A DNA stretch of 64,000 nucleotides from the NCBI RefSeq assembly GCF_051857535.1, contig NZ_JBPZGY010000008.1, positions 124,001 to 188,000 of the forward strand, read 5' to 3'. This DNA comes from Roseateles_B sp051857535 (GTDB taxonomy: Bacteria; Pseudomonadota; Gammaproteobacteria; Burkholderiales; Burkholderiaceae_C). The position numbers were made by a program, and so were the translations under genes. The notes below the pieces were generated by a model. The model was not told the DNA's origin, did not search any database, and worked only from the letters and a program-made list of their open reading frames with translations. Positions 52,641 to 60,686 of this stretch are shown here, piece after piece (the stretch's first letter is position 1; every line of letters begins with the position of its first letter).

Positions 52641-53636
52641 ATGCCCGGCCCGCCGCTGACCCTGGGGCTGCTGCTCTTCGAAGGCTGCATGCCCGCCGGA
52701 CTCTTTGCCGCCGCGGACCTGGCCCGAGCGGCCAATCTGCGCGCGGGCTGCGAAGCCTTCCGCCTGCACTGGGTCAGCCTGGATGGGCACCCCGTCAAGA
52801 CCTGGCAGGGCCCCACGCTGGCCGCCGACGCCGCCCTGGCCGACGCCCGCTGCGAGGCCTGGCTGCTGCCCGGCCTGTGGACCGACTCGCCTCAGTCCCT
52901 GGCGCGCCAGTTGGCCACTCTCGATCCCCTGGTGCAGGCCCTGCGCCGGCTGCCCAAGAGCCAGCCGCTGTGGAGCTATTGCGCCGGCGTCGCCCTGCTG
53001 GCGGCCGCCGGACGGCTGGATGGCCGGGATGCCACCGCCACCTGGTGGCTCAAGCCCGGCCTGAGCGCCCGCTTTCCGCTGGTGCACTGGCGCTTCGACG
53101 AGCTGCTGGTGTCCAGCGGCCCCCTGCGCACCGCCGCCGGCCCCCACGGCTACCTGCCTTTGATGCTGCAGGCACTGGCCGAGCAGCTGGAGCCCGCGGC
53201 GCTGCGCGACATCGAGGCCGTGCTGATGCTGCCACGCCCGCAGCAGTGGCCCGCGGTCTTCCGCCCCGTGGAACTGATGGGCCAGTCCGACGAGGCCCTG
53301 CGCCGCCTGATCGTCTTCGCGCAGCGGCAGCCGGCGCAGGCGCTGTCGCTGGCGGCGGCGGCGCAGGCGCTGGGCCTGTCGGTGCGCAGCCTCAGCCGCT
53401 GGCTGCCGGCGCAGACTGGCCTGCCCGCCGGCCAGTGGCTGCGCCTGCTCAAGCTGCGCCAGGCGGCGGAGCTGCTGTGCGAATCCACCCTGCCCGTGAA
53501 AACCGTTGCCGAGCAGCTCGGCTATGCCAACGAGGCCGGGCTGCACCGCAGCTTCCAGGCCCTGCTGGCCTGCACGCCTGGCGAGTTCCGCCGCCGCCAC
53601 ACCCGCCTGCCCTCGCCTGCGGGCGCCCGCGCATGA
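52641..53636 (+). CDS. GlxA-type AraC-family transcriptional regulator
   Basis: 331-aa regulator with an N-terminal DJ-1/PfpI-like domain (about residues 1-190; LTLGLLLFEGCMPAGLFAAADL and PLWSYCAGVALLAAAGRLDG around a conserved-type cysteine) and C-terminal AraC DNA-binding helices (about 230-325; ALSLAAAAQALGLSVRSLSR and VKTVAEQLGYANEAGLHRSF). GlxA-type proteins sense metabolites via the DJ-1-like part. Sits divergent to the MBL gene. Confidence 0.86.
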   Translation: MPGPPLTLGLLLFEGCMPAGLFAAADLARAANLRAGCEAFRLHWVSLDGHPVKTWQGPTLAADAALADARCEAWLLPGLWTDSPQSLARQLATLDPLVQALRRLPKSQPLWSYCAGVALLAAAGRLDGRDATATWWLKPGLSARFPLVHWRFDELLVSSGPLRTAAGPHGYLPLMLQALAEQLEPAALRDIEAVLMLPRPQQWPAVFRPVELMGQSDEALRRLIVFAQRQPAQALSLAAAAQALGLSVRSLSRWLPAQTGLPAGQWLRLLKLRQAAELLCESTLPVKTVAEQLGYANEAGLHRSFQALLACTPGEFRRRHTRLPSPAGARA

Positions 53637-53646
53637 GCCCCCTCGC

Positions 53647-53675
53647 TTGGACCTGTCACGCGCAGCGCTCACAAT
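53647..53675 (+). promoter_or_regulatory. Sigma-70-like promoter of the DppA gene
   Basis: TTGGAC (53647-53652), 17-bp spacer, CACAAT (53670-53675). It starts 11 bp after the regulator stop and supports the downstream start at 53713 rather than the ATG at 53674, which overlaps the -10 box. Confidence 0.6.
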
Positions 53676-53712
53676 GGCAGCCCGCTCCCACCTGCCACGC
53701 GCCCCTGAGCTG

Positions 53713-55317
53713 ATGTCCCGTCATGGTCTGTCCCTGCTGTTCGGCCCACTGCTGCTGCTGACGGCGGCCGCTGCCGCTTCGGCCCCGGCGGCGCTGCCTG
53801 CGGGCAAGCCCATCGTCTACTGCAGCGAGGCCAGCCCCGAAGGCTTCGACCCGGGCCTGTGGGACAGCAGCAGCACCAACAATGCGGTGCGCCAGCTCTT
53901 CCAGGGCCTGCTGGGCTTCGAGCGCGGCGGCACGGCCCTGGTGCCGCGCCTGGCGCAGCGCTGGACGGTGTCGGAGGACGCGCGGGTCTTCACCTTCGAG
54001 CTGCGCCGCGGCGTGCGCTTCCACACGCGGCCCTGGTTCACGCCTTCGCGCGAGTTCAATGCCGACGACGTGCTCTTCACCTTCGGCCGCTTCCTGGACC
54101 CGGCCCATCCTTTCAACAAGGCCCTGCCCGGCAACTTCATCTACCCCAACAACCTGGGTCTGGCGAAGCTGGTGCAGAAGCTGGAGAAGCTGGACGAGCA
54201 CACCGTGCGCTTCACGCTGCGCGAGCCCAACGTCGTCTTCCTCAGCTGGTTCGCCATGCCCTTCGCAGGCATCCATTCGGCGGAATACGCGCAGCAGCTG
54301 CTGCAGCGCGGCGAGCCCCACAAGCTCAACAACGCACCCGTCGGCACCGGCCCCTTCGCCTTTCGCAGCTATGCCAAGGACGACGTGCTGCGCCTGGAGG
54401 CCAACCCCAGCTACTGGGCCGGGCCGGTGCGCACACCCAAGCTGATCTTCAGCATCGCGCGCGAGCCCAATGTGCGCATCCAGAAGCTGCTGGCCGGCGA
54501 ATGCCAGGTCAGCGCTCCGGCACGCGACATCGACGTGCCCGTGCTCGCCAAACGGGCCGACATCCAGCTGCTGCAGGTCCAGGCCCTCAACATCAGCTAT
54601 CTGAGCTTCAACCTGGCGCGTGCGCCCACCAACGTCCGCGCGGTGCGCGAGGCCCTGGACATCGCCATCGACCGCCCCGCCCTCTTCAAAGTACTGTTCC
54701 CGCGCGGCGACGCCACGCCGGCCACCAGCGCCTTCCCGCCCGCCATCCCCGGCTTCGACAAGAGCCTGCGCAACGAGCACGACCCCGAGCGTGCCCGGCG
54801 CCTGCTGGCCGAGGCGGGCTTCCCGCAGGGCTTTGCCATCGACCTCTGGGCCCTGCCCATCGCGCGGCCCACCAATCCCAACGGCCTGCTGCTGGCCCAG
54901 ATGATCCAGCAGGACTGGGCGCGCATCGGCGTGCGCGCCACCATCAAGACCTATGAGTGGGGCGAGTACCTCAAGCGCGCCAACAAGGGCGAGCACGACG
55001 TCTACATGAGCGGCTGGAGCGGCGAGAGCGGCGATGCCGACGAGTTCCTCACCCCCAACCTCAGCTGCGCGGCCAACCGCAGCGGCGTGAAGTTCTGCCA
55101 TGCCGAGTTCGAGCGCCTGATCGACACCGCCCGCGCCACGCCGGACCCCGCCCGGCGCGCCGCGCTGTACGTCGAGGCCCAGCGCATCTTCAAGCGCGAG
55201 CGGCCCTGGATTCCCTTCGCGCATTCCACGCTGTACCTGCCGGTGCGCGCGGACGTGAAGGGCTTTGTGATCAACCCCAATGGCGGGGTCGAGTTCGAGA
55301 AGGTCTGGCGCGAATGA
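53713..55317 (+). CDS. dppA: DppA-like periplasmic dipeptide/peptide-binding protein
   Basis: 534-aa SBP_bac_5 protein with signal peptide (MSRHGLSLLFGPLLLLTAAAAAS-). Family motifs: KPIVYCSEASPEGFDPGLWD, YFLRRGV-like RGVRFHTRPWF, GTGPFAFRSYAKDDVLRLEANPSYW and NIAYLSFN-like NISYLSFNLARAP. Binds dipeptides or murein peptides and hands them to DppBC (48.8-50.7 kb). Own promoter visible; stop overlaps the dipeptidase start (ATGA). Confidence 0.9.
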   Translation: MSRHGLSLLFGPLLLLTAAAAASAPAALPAGKPIVYCSEASPEGFDPGLWDSSSTNNAVRQLFQGLLGFERGGTALVPRLAQRWTVSEDARVFTFELRRGVRFHTRPWFTPSREFNADDVLFTFGRFLDPAHPFNKALPGNFIYPNNLGLAKLVQKLEKLDEHTVRFTLREPNVVFLSWFAMPFAGIHSAEYAQQLLQRGEPHKLNNAPVGTGPFAFRSYAKDDVLRLEANPSYWAGPVRTPKLIFSIAREPNVRIQKLLAGECQVSAPARDIDVPVLAKRADIQLLQVQALNISYLSFNLARAPTNVRAVREALDIAIDRPALFKVLFPRGDATPATSAFPPAIPGFDKSLRNEHDPERARRLLAEAGFPQGFAIDLWALPIARPTNPNGLLLAQMIQQDWARIGVRATIKTYEWGEYLKRANKGEHDVYMSGWSGESGDADEFLTPNLSCAANRSGVKFCHAEFERLIDTARATPDPARRAALYVEAQRIFKRERPWIPFAHSTLYLPVRADVKGFVINPNGGVEFEKVWRE

Positions 55318-55937
55318 CAGCTCCCCCGATACCCATGATTGCCTGCGAGGACCTCGCCACGCACCCCGACTTCCAATCGCTGCGTGGCATGCCGGAGATC
55401 GACCTGGACCTGCGCTACGCCACGCCGGACAACTTCGTCAGCCGCGACGTCTACGGCCCGCTGGACTGTGCCTACCTGCGCAAGGACGCAGCCGATGGCC
55501 TGCAGCGCGCAGCGCGGTGGCTACAACGGCAGCGGCCGCAGTGGCAGATTCGCGTCTTCGATGCCCTGCGCCCGCAGCGGGTGCAGGAGGCCCTGTACGC
55601 CGAGCTGGCCGGCACGCCGCTGACCCTGTACCTGGCCCACCCCGAGGCCGGCTCCCTGCATTCATTCGGTGTGGCGCTGGACGTCGGCCTGCTGGACGAG
55701 CAGGGCCAGGAGCTGGACATGGGTTCGGGCTTCGACGAGATGTGCCTGCTGTCCCATCCCGACCACGAGGCCGAGCACCTGGCCCAGGGCCTGCTGACGG
55801 CGCAGCAGCTGGTGCACCGCGGCTGGCTGCGCGCGGCAATGCGCGCCGGGGGCTTCCACACCATCGCCACCGAGTGGTGGCACTTCGAGTTCGGTGACCG
55901 CGAGCAGGCACGCGCCACCCTGCCCCGCGTGCTGTGA
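55314..55937 (+). CDS. ddpX: D-alanyl-D-alanine dipeptidase (VanX/DdpX family)
   Basis: 207-aa zinc dipeptidase that hydrolyses D-Ala-D-Ala. Zinc ligands H116 and D123 (SLHSFGVALDVG) and H190, catalytic base E187 (EWWHFEF), and R86 (FDALRPQRV) are present. No signal peptide, so it acts in the cytoplasm on imported dipeptide and does not mean vancomycin resistance. Start overlaps dppA by four bases; the next gene follows after 11 bp. Confidence 0.9.
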   Translation: MTAPPIPMIACEDLATHPDFQSLRGMPEIDLDLRYATPDNFVSRDVYGPLDCAYLRKDAADGLQRAARWLQRQRPQWQIRVFDALRPQRVQEALYAELAGTPLTLYLAHPEAGSLHSFGVALDVGLLDEQGQELDMGSGFDEMCLLSHPDHEAEHLAQGLLTAQQLVHRGWLRAAMRAGGFHTIATEWWHFEFGDREQARATLPRVL

Positions 55938-55948
55938 AGGAGCCCCGC

Positions 55949-57001
55949 ATGGACCGCCGCCATTTCCTGCAGACCTTGCCCGCCGCCGCCCCGCTGGGCG
56001 CCCTGGGCACCGCGGCCGGCGCCGTCCCCATGACGGCGGAGCGCCTGCCCGCGCTGCGGCCGCGCCGCCTGCGCCCCGGGGACGCCATCGGCCTGATCAG
56101 CCCCGCCAATGCCAGTTTCGAGCGCGAACCCGTGGCGCTGGCCATCGAGGCCCTGCAGGCCCTGGGGCTGAAGGTGCAGCTGGGTGCGCATGCGCTGTCT
56201 CGCCGTGGCCAGTTCGGCGGCAGCGATGCTGAACGCGCCGAGGACATCCACCGCTTCTTCGCCGACGACGGCATCGCCGGTCTGCTGGCCCTCACTGGCG
56301 GCTCGGGCTGCGCGCGCATCGTGGACCGTCTGGACTACGGCCTGATCCGCCAGCATCCCAAGTTCTTCGGCGGCTTTTCCGACGTGACCTGTCTGATCAA
56401 CGCCATCCAGCGCCGGACCGGGCTGATCACCTTCCACGCGCCCTTCGCCGGCTCCACCTGGACGGCCTTCACCACCCGGCACTTCCGTGCGCTGGTGATG
56501 GAGGGCGAGGCCCCGCTGCTGCGCAATCCCGGCGGCGAGGCCGGCGGGGACCTGGTCCAGGCCCACGACCGCGCCTGGACGGTGCGCAGCGGGCGCGCCC
56601 GCGGGCGCCTGGTGGGCGGCAACCTGGCCGTGCTCAGCGCCATGGCGGGCTCGGCCTACTGGCCGGATTTCGACGGCGCGATCCTCTTCCTGGAAGACAT
56701 CAACGAGTACATCTACCGCGTGGACCGCATGCTGGCCACCCTGCGTCTGGCCGGCGCCTTGCGTTCGCTGGCGGGCGTGGTGCTGGGCCAGTTCACCAAG
56801 TGCGAGCCCGGCGACGGCAACTACGGCACGCTGACGCTGGACGAGGTCTTCGAGGACTACTTCGGCGCCCTGGGCGTGCCGGTCTATCGCGGCGCGATGA
56901 TCGGCCACATCCCGCGCAAGTTCACGCTGCCCATCGGAGCCGAGGCCGAGATCGACGCGGACGCCTGCACCCTGCGCCTCCTCGCGCCCGCAGTGACTTG
57001 A
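55949..57001 (+). CDS. ldcA: LD-carboxypeptidase (peptidase S66, LdcA-like)
   Basis: 350-aa serine peptidase that removes the terminal D-Ala from L,D-tetrapeptides of murein. Triad S144 (FFGGFSDVT), E249 (LFLEDINEYIYRVD) and H320 (GHIPRKFTLPIG) is clear. Unlike cytoplasmic E. coli LdcA, it starts with MDRRHFLQTLPAAAPLGALG, a twin-arginine-like signal peptide, so a periplasmic site is likely. RBS GAAGGAG. Last gene of the murein-peptide block. Confidence 0.9.
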   Translation: MDRRHFLQTLPAAAPLGALGTAAGAVPMTAERLPALRPRRLRPGDAIGLISPANASFEREPVALAIEALQALGLKVQLGAHALSRRGQFGGSDAERAEDIHRFFADDGIAGLLALTGGSGCARIVDRLDYGLIRQHPKFFGGFSDVTCLINAIQRRTGLITFHAPFAGSTWTAFTTRHFRALVMEGEAPLLRNPGGEAGGDLVQAHDRAWTVRSGRARGRLVGGNLAVLSAMAGSAYWPDFDGAILFLEDINEYIYRVDRMLATLRLAGALRSLAGVVLGQFTKCEPGDGNYGTLTLDEVFEDYFGALGVPVYRGAMIGHIPRKFTLPIGAEAEIDADACTLRLLAPAVT

Positions 57002-57011
57002 GCATCGGCGC

Positions 57012-57815
57012 TCAGTTGCAGGGCGCCGCCGGCAGGGCGTAGGGCTGCAGCAGCTCGGCCATGCGCCCGCTGCGGCACAGCTGCTGCAGGCTGCGCTGGA
57101 AGCGCTGGTGGTCGGCCGCACTCATGCGCTGGCGGCTCAGGCCGAAGTGGTAGCCGAACTGCTTGACCGCGCCCACGGCCTGCAGGGGCGGCATCTCGTT
57201 CTGAGCGCTGAGCCACAAGGCCACGGCCTCGTTCATCAGGACCAGGCCCTGAGCGCCGTAGCGCCCGGCATGCAGCAGGCGCAGCACGGTGAGGTTGTCA
57301 CGCTCCATCATCAGCTGGACCTTGAGGCCCTGGCTCAACTCCTCCAGCATCAGCGAGGTGCCCGAGGGCCCGTAGGCGGCCACGGTGCGGCCCTCCAGCG
57401 AGGCAGGCCCCTTGTACTGCAGGCTCTCGCCCTGGCGGCCGAACAGGGTGTAGCGCGCCTGCACCACGGCCGGCGAAAGCGCGAAGTACCTGCGCCGCTC
57501 CGGCGCGTCGACGACGGTGAAGAGGCCGTGGGCCTCGCCCTGCTCCGCCAGTGCCAGGGCGCGGCGCCAGGGCATCACCTGGACCTCGCAACGCCAGGCC
57601 AGTTGCTCGCAGACCTTGTTGAGCACGTCCACCATGGGGCCGGCGGGCTGCCCGGCACGCTCGTAGGTGTAGGGCGGGAAGGGTTCGGTCAGGAAGAGAC
57701 GCCTAGGGCCGGCTGCCGCCTGCAGCACCGGCCACAGGAGCAGGGCCGCACCGCACAGCAGGCGCCAGGCCGCGCGGCGGCCGCGAGGGCGGGCGGGGGC
57801 GGGCCGCGGCGTCAT
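57012..57815 (-). CDS. Orphan SBP_bac_3-like binding protein (paralogue A)
   Basis: 267-aa protein with a hydrophobic signal (RRAAWRLLCGAALLLWPVLQAAA) and a small-solute-binding fold: FLTEPFPPYTYERAGQPAGPMVDVLNKVCEQLAWRCEVQVMPW and AAYGPSGTSLMLEELSQG. Similar to the next gene on the same strand. An alternative start is ATG 57821. No transporter genes adjacent. Ligand unknown; the FPPY motif is common in amino-acid-binding SBPs. Confidence 0.66.
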   Translation of the reverse strand: MTPRPAPARPRGRRAAWRLLCGAALLLWPVLQAAAGPRRLFLTEPFPPYTYERAGQPAGPMVDVLNKVCEQLAWRCEVQVMPWRRALALAEQGEAHGLFTVVDAPERRRYFALSPAVVQARYTLFGRQGESLQYKGPASLEGRTVAAYGPSGTSLMLEELSQGLKVQLMMERDNLTVLRLLHAGRYGAQGLVLMNEAVALWLSAQNEMPPLQAVGAVKQFGYHFGLSRQRMSAADHQRFQRSLQQLCRSGRMAELLQPYALPAAPCN

Positions 57816-57902
57816 GGGCATGGGGTGCAGTCTCCCAGGATGAGGTGCCAAGCATAGGGCCTGCGGGGCGCGCATCCAGCCGGGCAGGCCCGGGGCCGCG
57901 CC

Positions 57903-58694
57903 TCAACGCGGCATGCGCACCACACAGGCCGAGGCCGGCAGCGCATAGGGGCGGATCAGCGCGGCATTGCGCCCGTTGCGGCAGTTGGCCTGCAGGGCCT
58001 CGTCGAAGCGCTGGAAGTCAGCCTCGGTGAGCCGGGCCTTCACCAGCCCGAAGCCGTAGCTGATCTCGCGCGCCACGCCAGCCATCTGCAGGCCCTGCAG
58101 CTGCTCCTGCTTGAGCAGCCACAGCGCCACGCTCTCGTTGACGAAGGCCAGGCCCTGTTCGCCATAGCGGCCATGGACCAGCTTGCGCAGCACGGTGGCG
58201 TTGTCGGGCTCCACATGCACGGAGACGGGGGGGCCATCCTGCAGCAACTCATGGAGGGCGATGGACGAGCCCGAGGGCCCGTAGACGCCCAGCTCGTGGC
58301 CCTCCAGGCTGGCCGGTCCCTCGTAGCGGTAGCTTTGACCGCTGCGGCTGAACAGGGCGTAGCGGGCATTCAGCACGGGGCTGCTGAAGTGGAACAGGCG
58401 TTCGCGCTCAGGGGTCTGCAGCAGGGGGAAGAGGCCGTCCAGACGGCCGGCCTCGGCCTCGGCGAGGGCGCGGCGCCAGGGCAGCAGGCTCAGCTCGCAA
58501 CGCCAGCCCAGGCGCTCGCAGGTGGCGCGCAGCACCTCCACCATGGGCCCGCTGGCCCGGCCCTGGCGCTCGATCACGTAGGGCGGAAAGGGCTCCGTCC
58601 CGAAATGCAGCAGGGGCGGCGGCTCGGCGGCCGCGCTGGGTCGGGCCAGGAGAAGGGTCAGGGTCAGGCTCAGTGTCAGGACCAGGGGCTTCAT
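57903..58694 (-). CDS. Orphan SBP_bac_3-like binding protein (paralogue B)
   Basis: 263-aa exported protein (signal MKPLVLTLSLTLTLLLARPSAAA). It shares with the preceding paralogue TEPFPPY, GPMVEVL, PWRRALAEAE, YGPSGSS and HGRYGEQGLAFVNESVALWL. Shared length and arrangement mark a tandem duplication separate from the one at 6-7.8 kb. No ABC permease or ATPase beside it. Confidence 0.66.
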   Translation of the reverse strand: MKPLVLTLSLTLTLLLARPSAAAEPPPLLHFGTEPFPPYVIERQGRASGPMVEVLRATCERLGWRCELSLLPWRRALAEAEAGRLDGLFPLLQTPERERLFHFSSPVLNARYALFSRSGQSYRYEGPASLEGHELGVYGPSGSSIALHELLQDGPPVSVHVEPDNATVLRKLVHGRYGEQGLAFVNESVALWLLKQEQLQGLQMAGVAREISYGFGLVKARLTEADFQRFDEALQANCRNGRNAALIRPYALPASACVVRMPR

Positions 58695-58730
58695 GGCGCC
58701 CAGCATAGCGCCAGGGCAGCCGGCTGCGGA

Positions 58731-60224
58731 TCAGGACTGGCCCGCCAGCCAGTCCACGATCCGGTCCAGCGCCGGGCGACCCACCCAGAGCGCCGCCTCG
58801 TCATTGAGCATCAACACCAGCACCCAGGAGCGCCCACGGCGGTCCTGCACCAGACCCGCGAGCGAGACGACATTGCGCAAGGTGCCCGTCTTGAGCCGCG
58901 CCCGGCCCTGGACGGGCGAGCCCTGGAAGCGGCGGGACAGGGTGCCGTCGACCCCCGCCAGCGGCAGGCCGGCCAGCCAGTCCGGCGCATGGCGCCCCTG
59001 GACCGCCTGGCGGATCACCGCGGCCAGCGTGTCGGCGCTCAGACGCTCGCTGCGCGAGAGGCCGGCCCCGTTGTCCGGCACCAGCTCGGGGGCGGCGATC
59101 TCGTGCGCGGTCAGCCAGCGCTGCACGGCCTGGGCGGCCCGCTCGCGGGTGGGCAGGGCCGCGTCACCGGCCACTGCGGCAGCCGCCTGCTCCCCCAGGC
59201 GAAGGTAGACCAGGCGCAGCTGCACATTGTCCGAGCGCTTGAGCGCTCCGCGCAGCACTTCCGCCAGGGGTCGGCCCCAGCGGGTCTGCAGCACGCGAGC
59301 CTCGGCGGGCGCACGGCCGCTGCGCAGCTCGCCGCTGAGGGTGCCGCCCAGGGACTGCCACAGCTGGCGCACCGTCTCGCCCAGCTGCCACTGGCGATCG
59401 AGCAGTTGCAGTGCCTGGCTCACCCGGCACTCCACCGGGAAGCGACCGCTGAGTCGCAGGCGCGGCGCGGCGCCCCCCTGCCCCGGCTCGAAGCGCGGCT
59501 GCAGGGGCAGCACATCCCAGTGCCGGCAGGGGGCCTCGGCCAGGCTCAGGCCACTGGTGTCCACCGGCAGCTCGGGCCAGGCCGGCAGCCGCGCCTGCAC
59601 GGGCCCCTCGGCGCCGCTGGCGAGTTCCAGGAGCTGAACACCGCCGTCCAGCAGCAGGGCATCGGGCACGACGTTGTAGGGGAAGAGGGGCGTTTCGTCG
59701 AAGTCCGGGGCCTGCTGGTCCTCGCGCTCGGGCAGGAAGAGGCTGCGGTCCAGCACCAGGCCGCCGCGCAGCTCGCGCACGCCGGACTGGCGCAGGTCCC
59801 GCAGCAATTGCCAGAGGGCGGCGCTGTCAAGCTCGCCGTCACCGCCGCCGCGCAGGTACAGCGGCGTCTCGAGGACGCCCTCGCGCGGGATGCCCGTGCT
59901 GAGCAGATCGGTCCGGGTGCGCGCATTGGGACCCAGTTGGTCCAGGGCGACCGCCGCGGTCAGCAGCTTGGCCACGGAGCCCGGCACCATGGGCTTGTCC
60001 GCCTGCCAGGCATAGCCGGCCTGGGGTCGATCCAGGGGGAAGGCGCGCAGGGCCAGGGCCTCGGGCGGCAGGCCGGCGCGCTGCAGAGCGGCGGCCACCG
60101 GCGGCGGCAGCTTGCTGGCGGCCTGGGCCGGGGCGATCAAGCCGACACAGCTCAAGGCCAGCAGGGCGGCCTGCGCCAGGCGGCGGGACCGAGGGGGGCG
60201 TGAGACGGGAGCGCGGCGGTGCAT
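58731..60224 (-). CDS. dacB: D-alanyl-D-alanine carboxypeptidase/endopeptidase DacB (PBP4)
   Basis: 497-aa penicillin-binding protein of peptidase family S13. Active-site motifs: S83-x-x-K86 (PGSVAKLL), S331-x-N333 (KRSDNVQ) and K445-T-G (RLKTGTLRNV). Signal peptide (LAQAALLALSCVGLIAPAQA-A) gives periplasmic location. It trims the stem peptide and splits cross-links, providing substrates for the AmiD/LdcA genes upstream. Length near the family norm. Start 60224 favoured over 60233. Confidence 0.94.
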   Translation of the reverse strand: MHRRAPVSRPPRSRRLAQAALLALSCVGLIAPAQAASKLPPPVAAALQRAGLPPEALALRAFPLDRPQAGYAWQADKPMVPGSVAKLLTAAVALDQLGPNARTRTDLLSTGIPREGVLETPLYLRGGGDGELDSAALWQLLRDLRQSGVRELRGGLVLDRSLFLPEREDQQAPDFDETPLFPYNVVPDALLLDGGVQLLELASGAEGPVQARLPAWPELPVDTSGLSLAEAPCRHWDVLPLQPRFEPGQGGAAPRLRLSGRFPVECRVSQALQLLDRQWQLGETVRQLWQSLGGTLSGELRSGRAPAEARVLQTRWGRPLAEVLRGALKRSDNVQLRLVYLRLGEQAAAAVAGDAALPTRERAAQAVQRWLTAHEIAAPELVPDNGAGLSRSERLSADTLAAVIRQAVQGRHAPDWLAGLPLAGVDGTLSRRFQGSPVQGRARLKTGTLRNVVSLAGLVQDRRGRSWVLVLMLNDEAALWVGRPALDRIVDWLAGQS

Positions 60225-60293
60225 GGACCGCAATGTAGCGCCCGGGCAGCATCCGGATGGTGCGAGGCCGCCCGGGGCGGAGGTGGGCGACCG

Positions 60294-60524
60294 TCAGCGC
60301 AGGTAGTCGGAGACGCCGTGGCGGAACTTGTCCTCGAACTGGGACTGGCACTGCTCCCATTCCTCCAGCGTGGAGTCCTGGACTTCCAGGCCGTCGATCT
60401 TGCTGGCACCGACGATGTTCAGGGGCCTCGCGATGGCGTTCATCGCGCTGCGGCCCAGCTGGGCCATGCGGGCCATGCCGGTCTCGGGATGTGCGGCCCC
60501 GCGGGGCTTGATCAGCTGTGCCAT
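60294..60524 (-). CDS. Small hypothetical protein
   Basis: 76-aa soluble protein with MAQLIKPRGAAHPETGMARM at the start and DSTLEEWEQCQSQFEDKFRH at the end. No signal peptide. It lies between the DacB gene and the hydrolase gene on the same strand, 69 bp from dacB. Family not recognised. Confidence 0.55.
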   Translation of the reverse strand: MAQLIKPRGAAHPETGMARMAQLGRSAMNAIARPLNIVGASKIDGLEVQDSTLEEWEQCQSQFEDKFRHGVSDYLR

Positions 60525-60633
60525 GGTCCACCTCGACGGCTTCAGTGATGGATCCAGTGTGCGCCGCACGGGGCGTGAATGCCATCGCATCTGCGGCGCA
60601 GAAGCCCCCTGTTTCAGGGGACCGTCACCTGTT

Positions 60634-60675
60634 GAGGTGGCAAGGCGGAGGTGGCAGGGCGGAGGTGGCAGGGCA
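60634..60675. repeat. 14-bp minisatellite (three copies)
   Basis: Three contiguous 14-bp units (GAGGTGGCAAGGCG, GAGGTGGCAGGGCG, GAGGTGGCAGGGCA) end 12 bp from the hydrolase stop. A short CCCCTG/CAGGGG hairpin lies at 60606-60620. The period matches the array at 26716. Confidence 0.8.
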
Positions 60676-60686
60676 GGCGCCCGGGC

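Noticed and set aside
55314..55937. Vancomycin-resistance vanX
   Set aside because: No vanH, vanA or two-component system; context is murein-peptide use in a Gram-negative.
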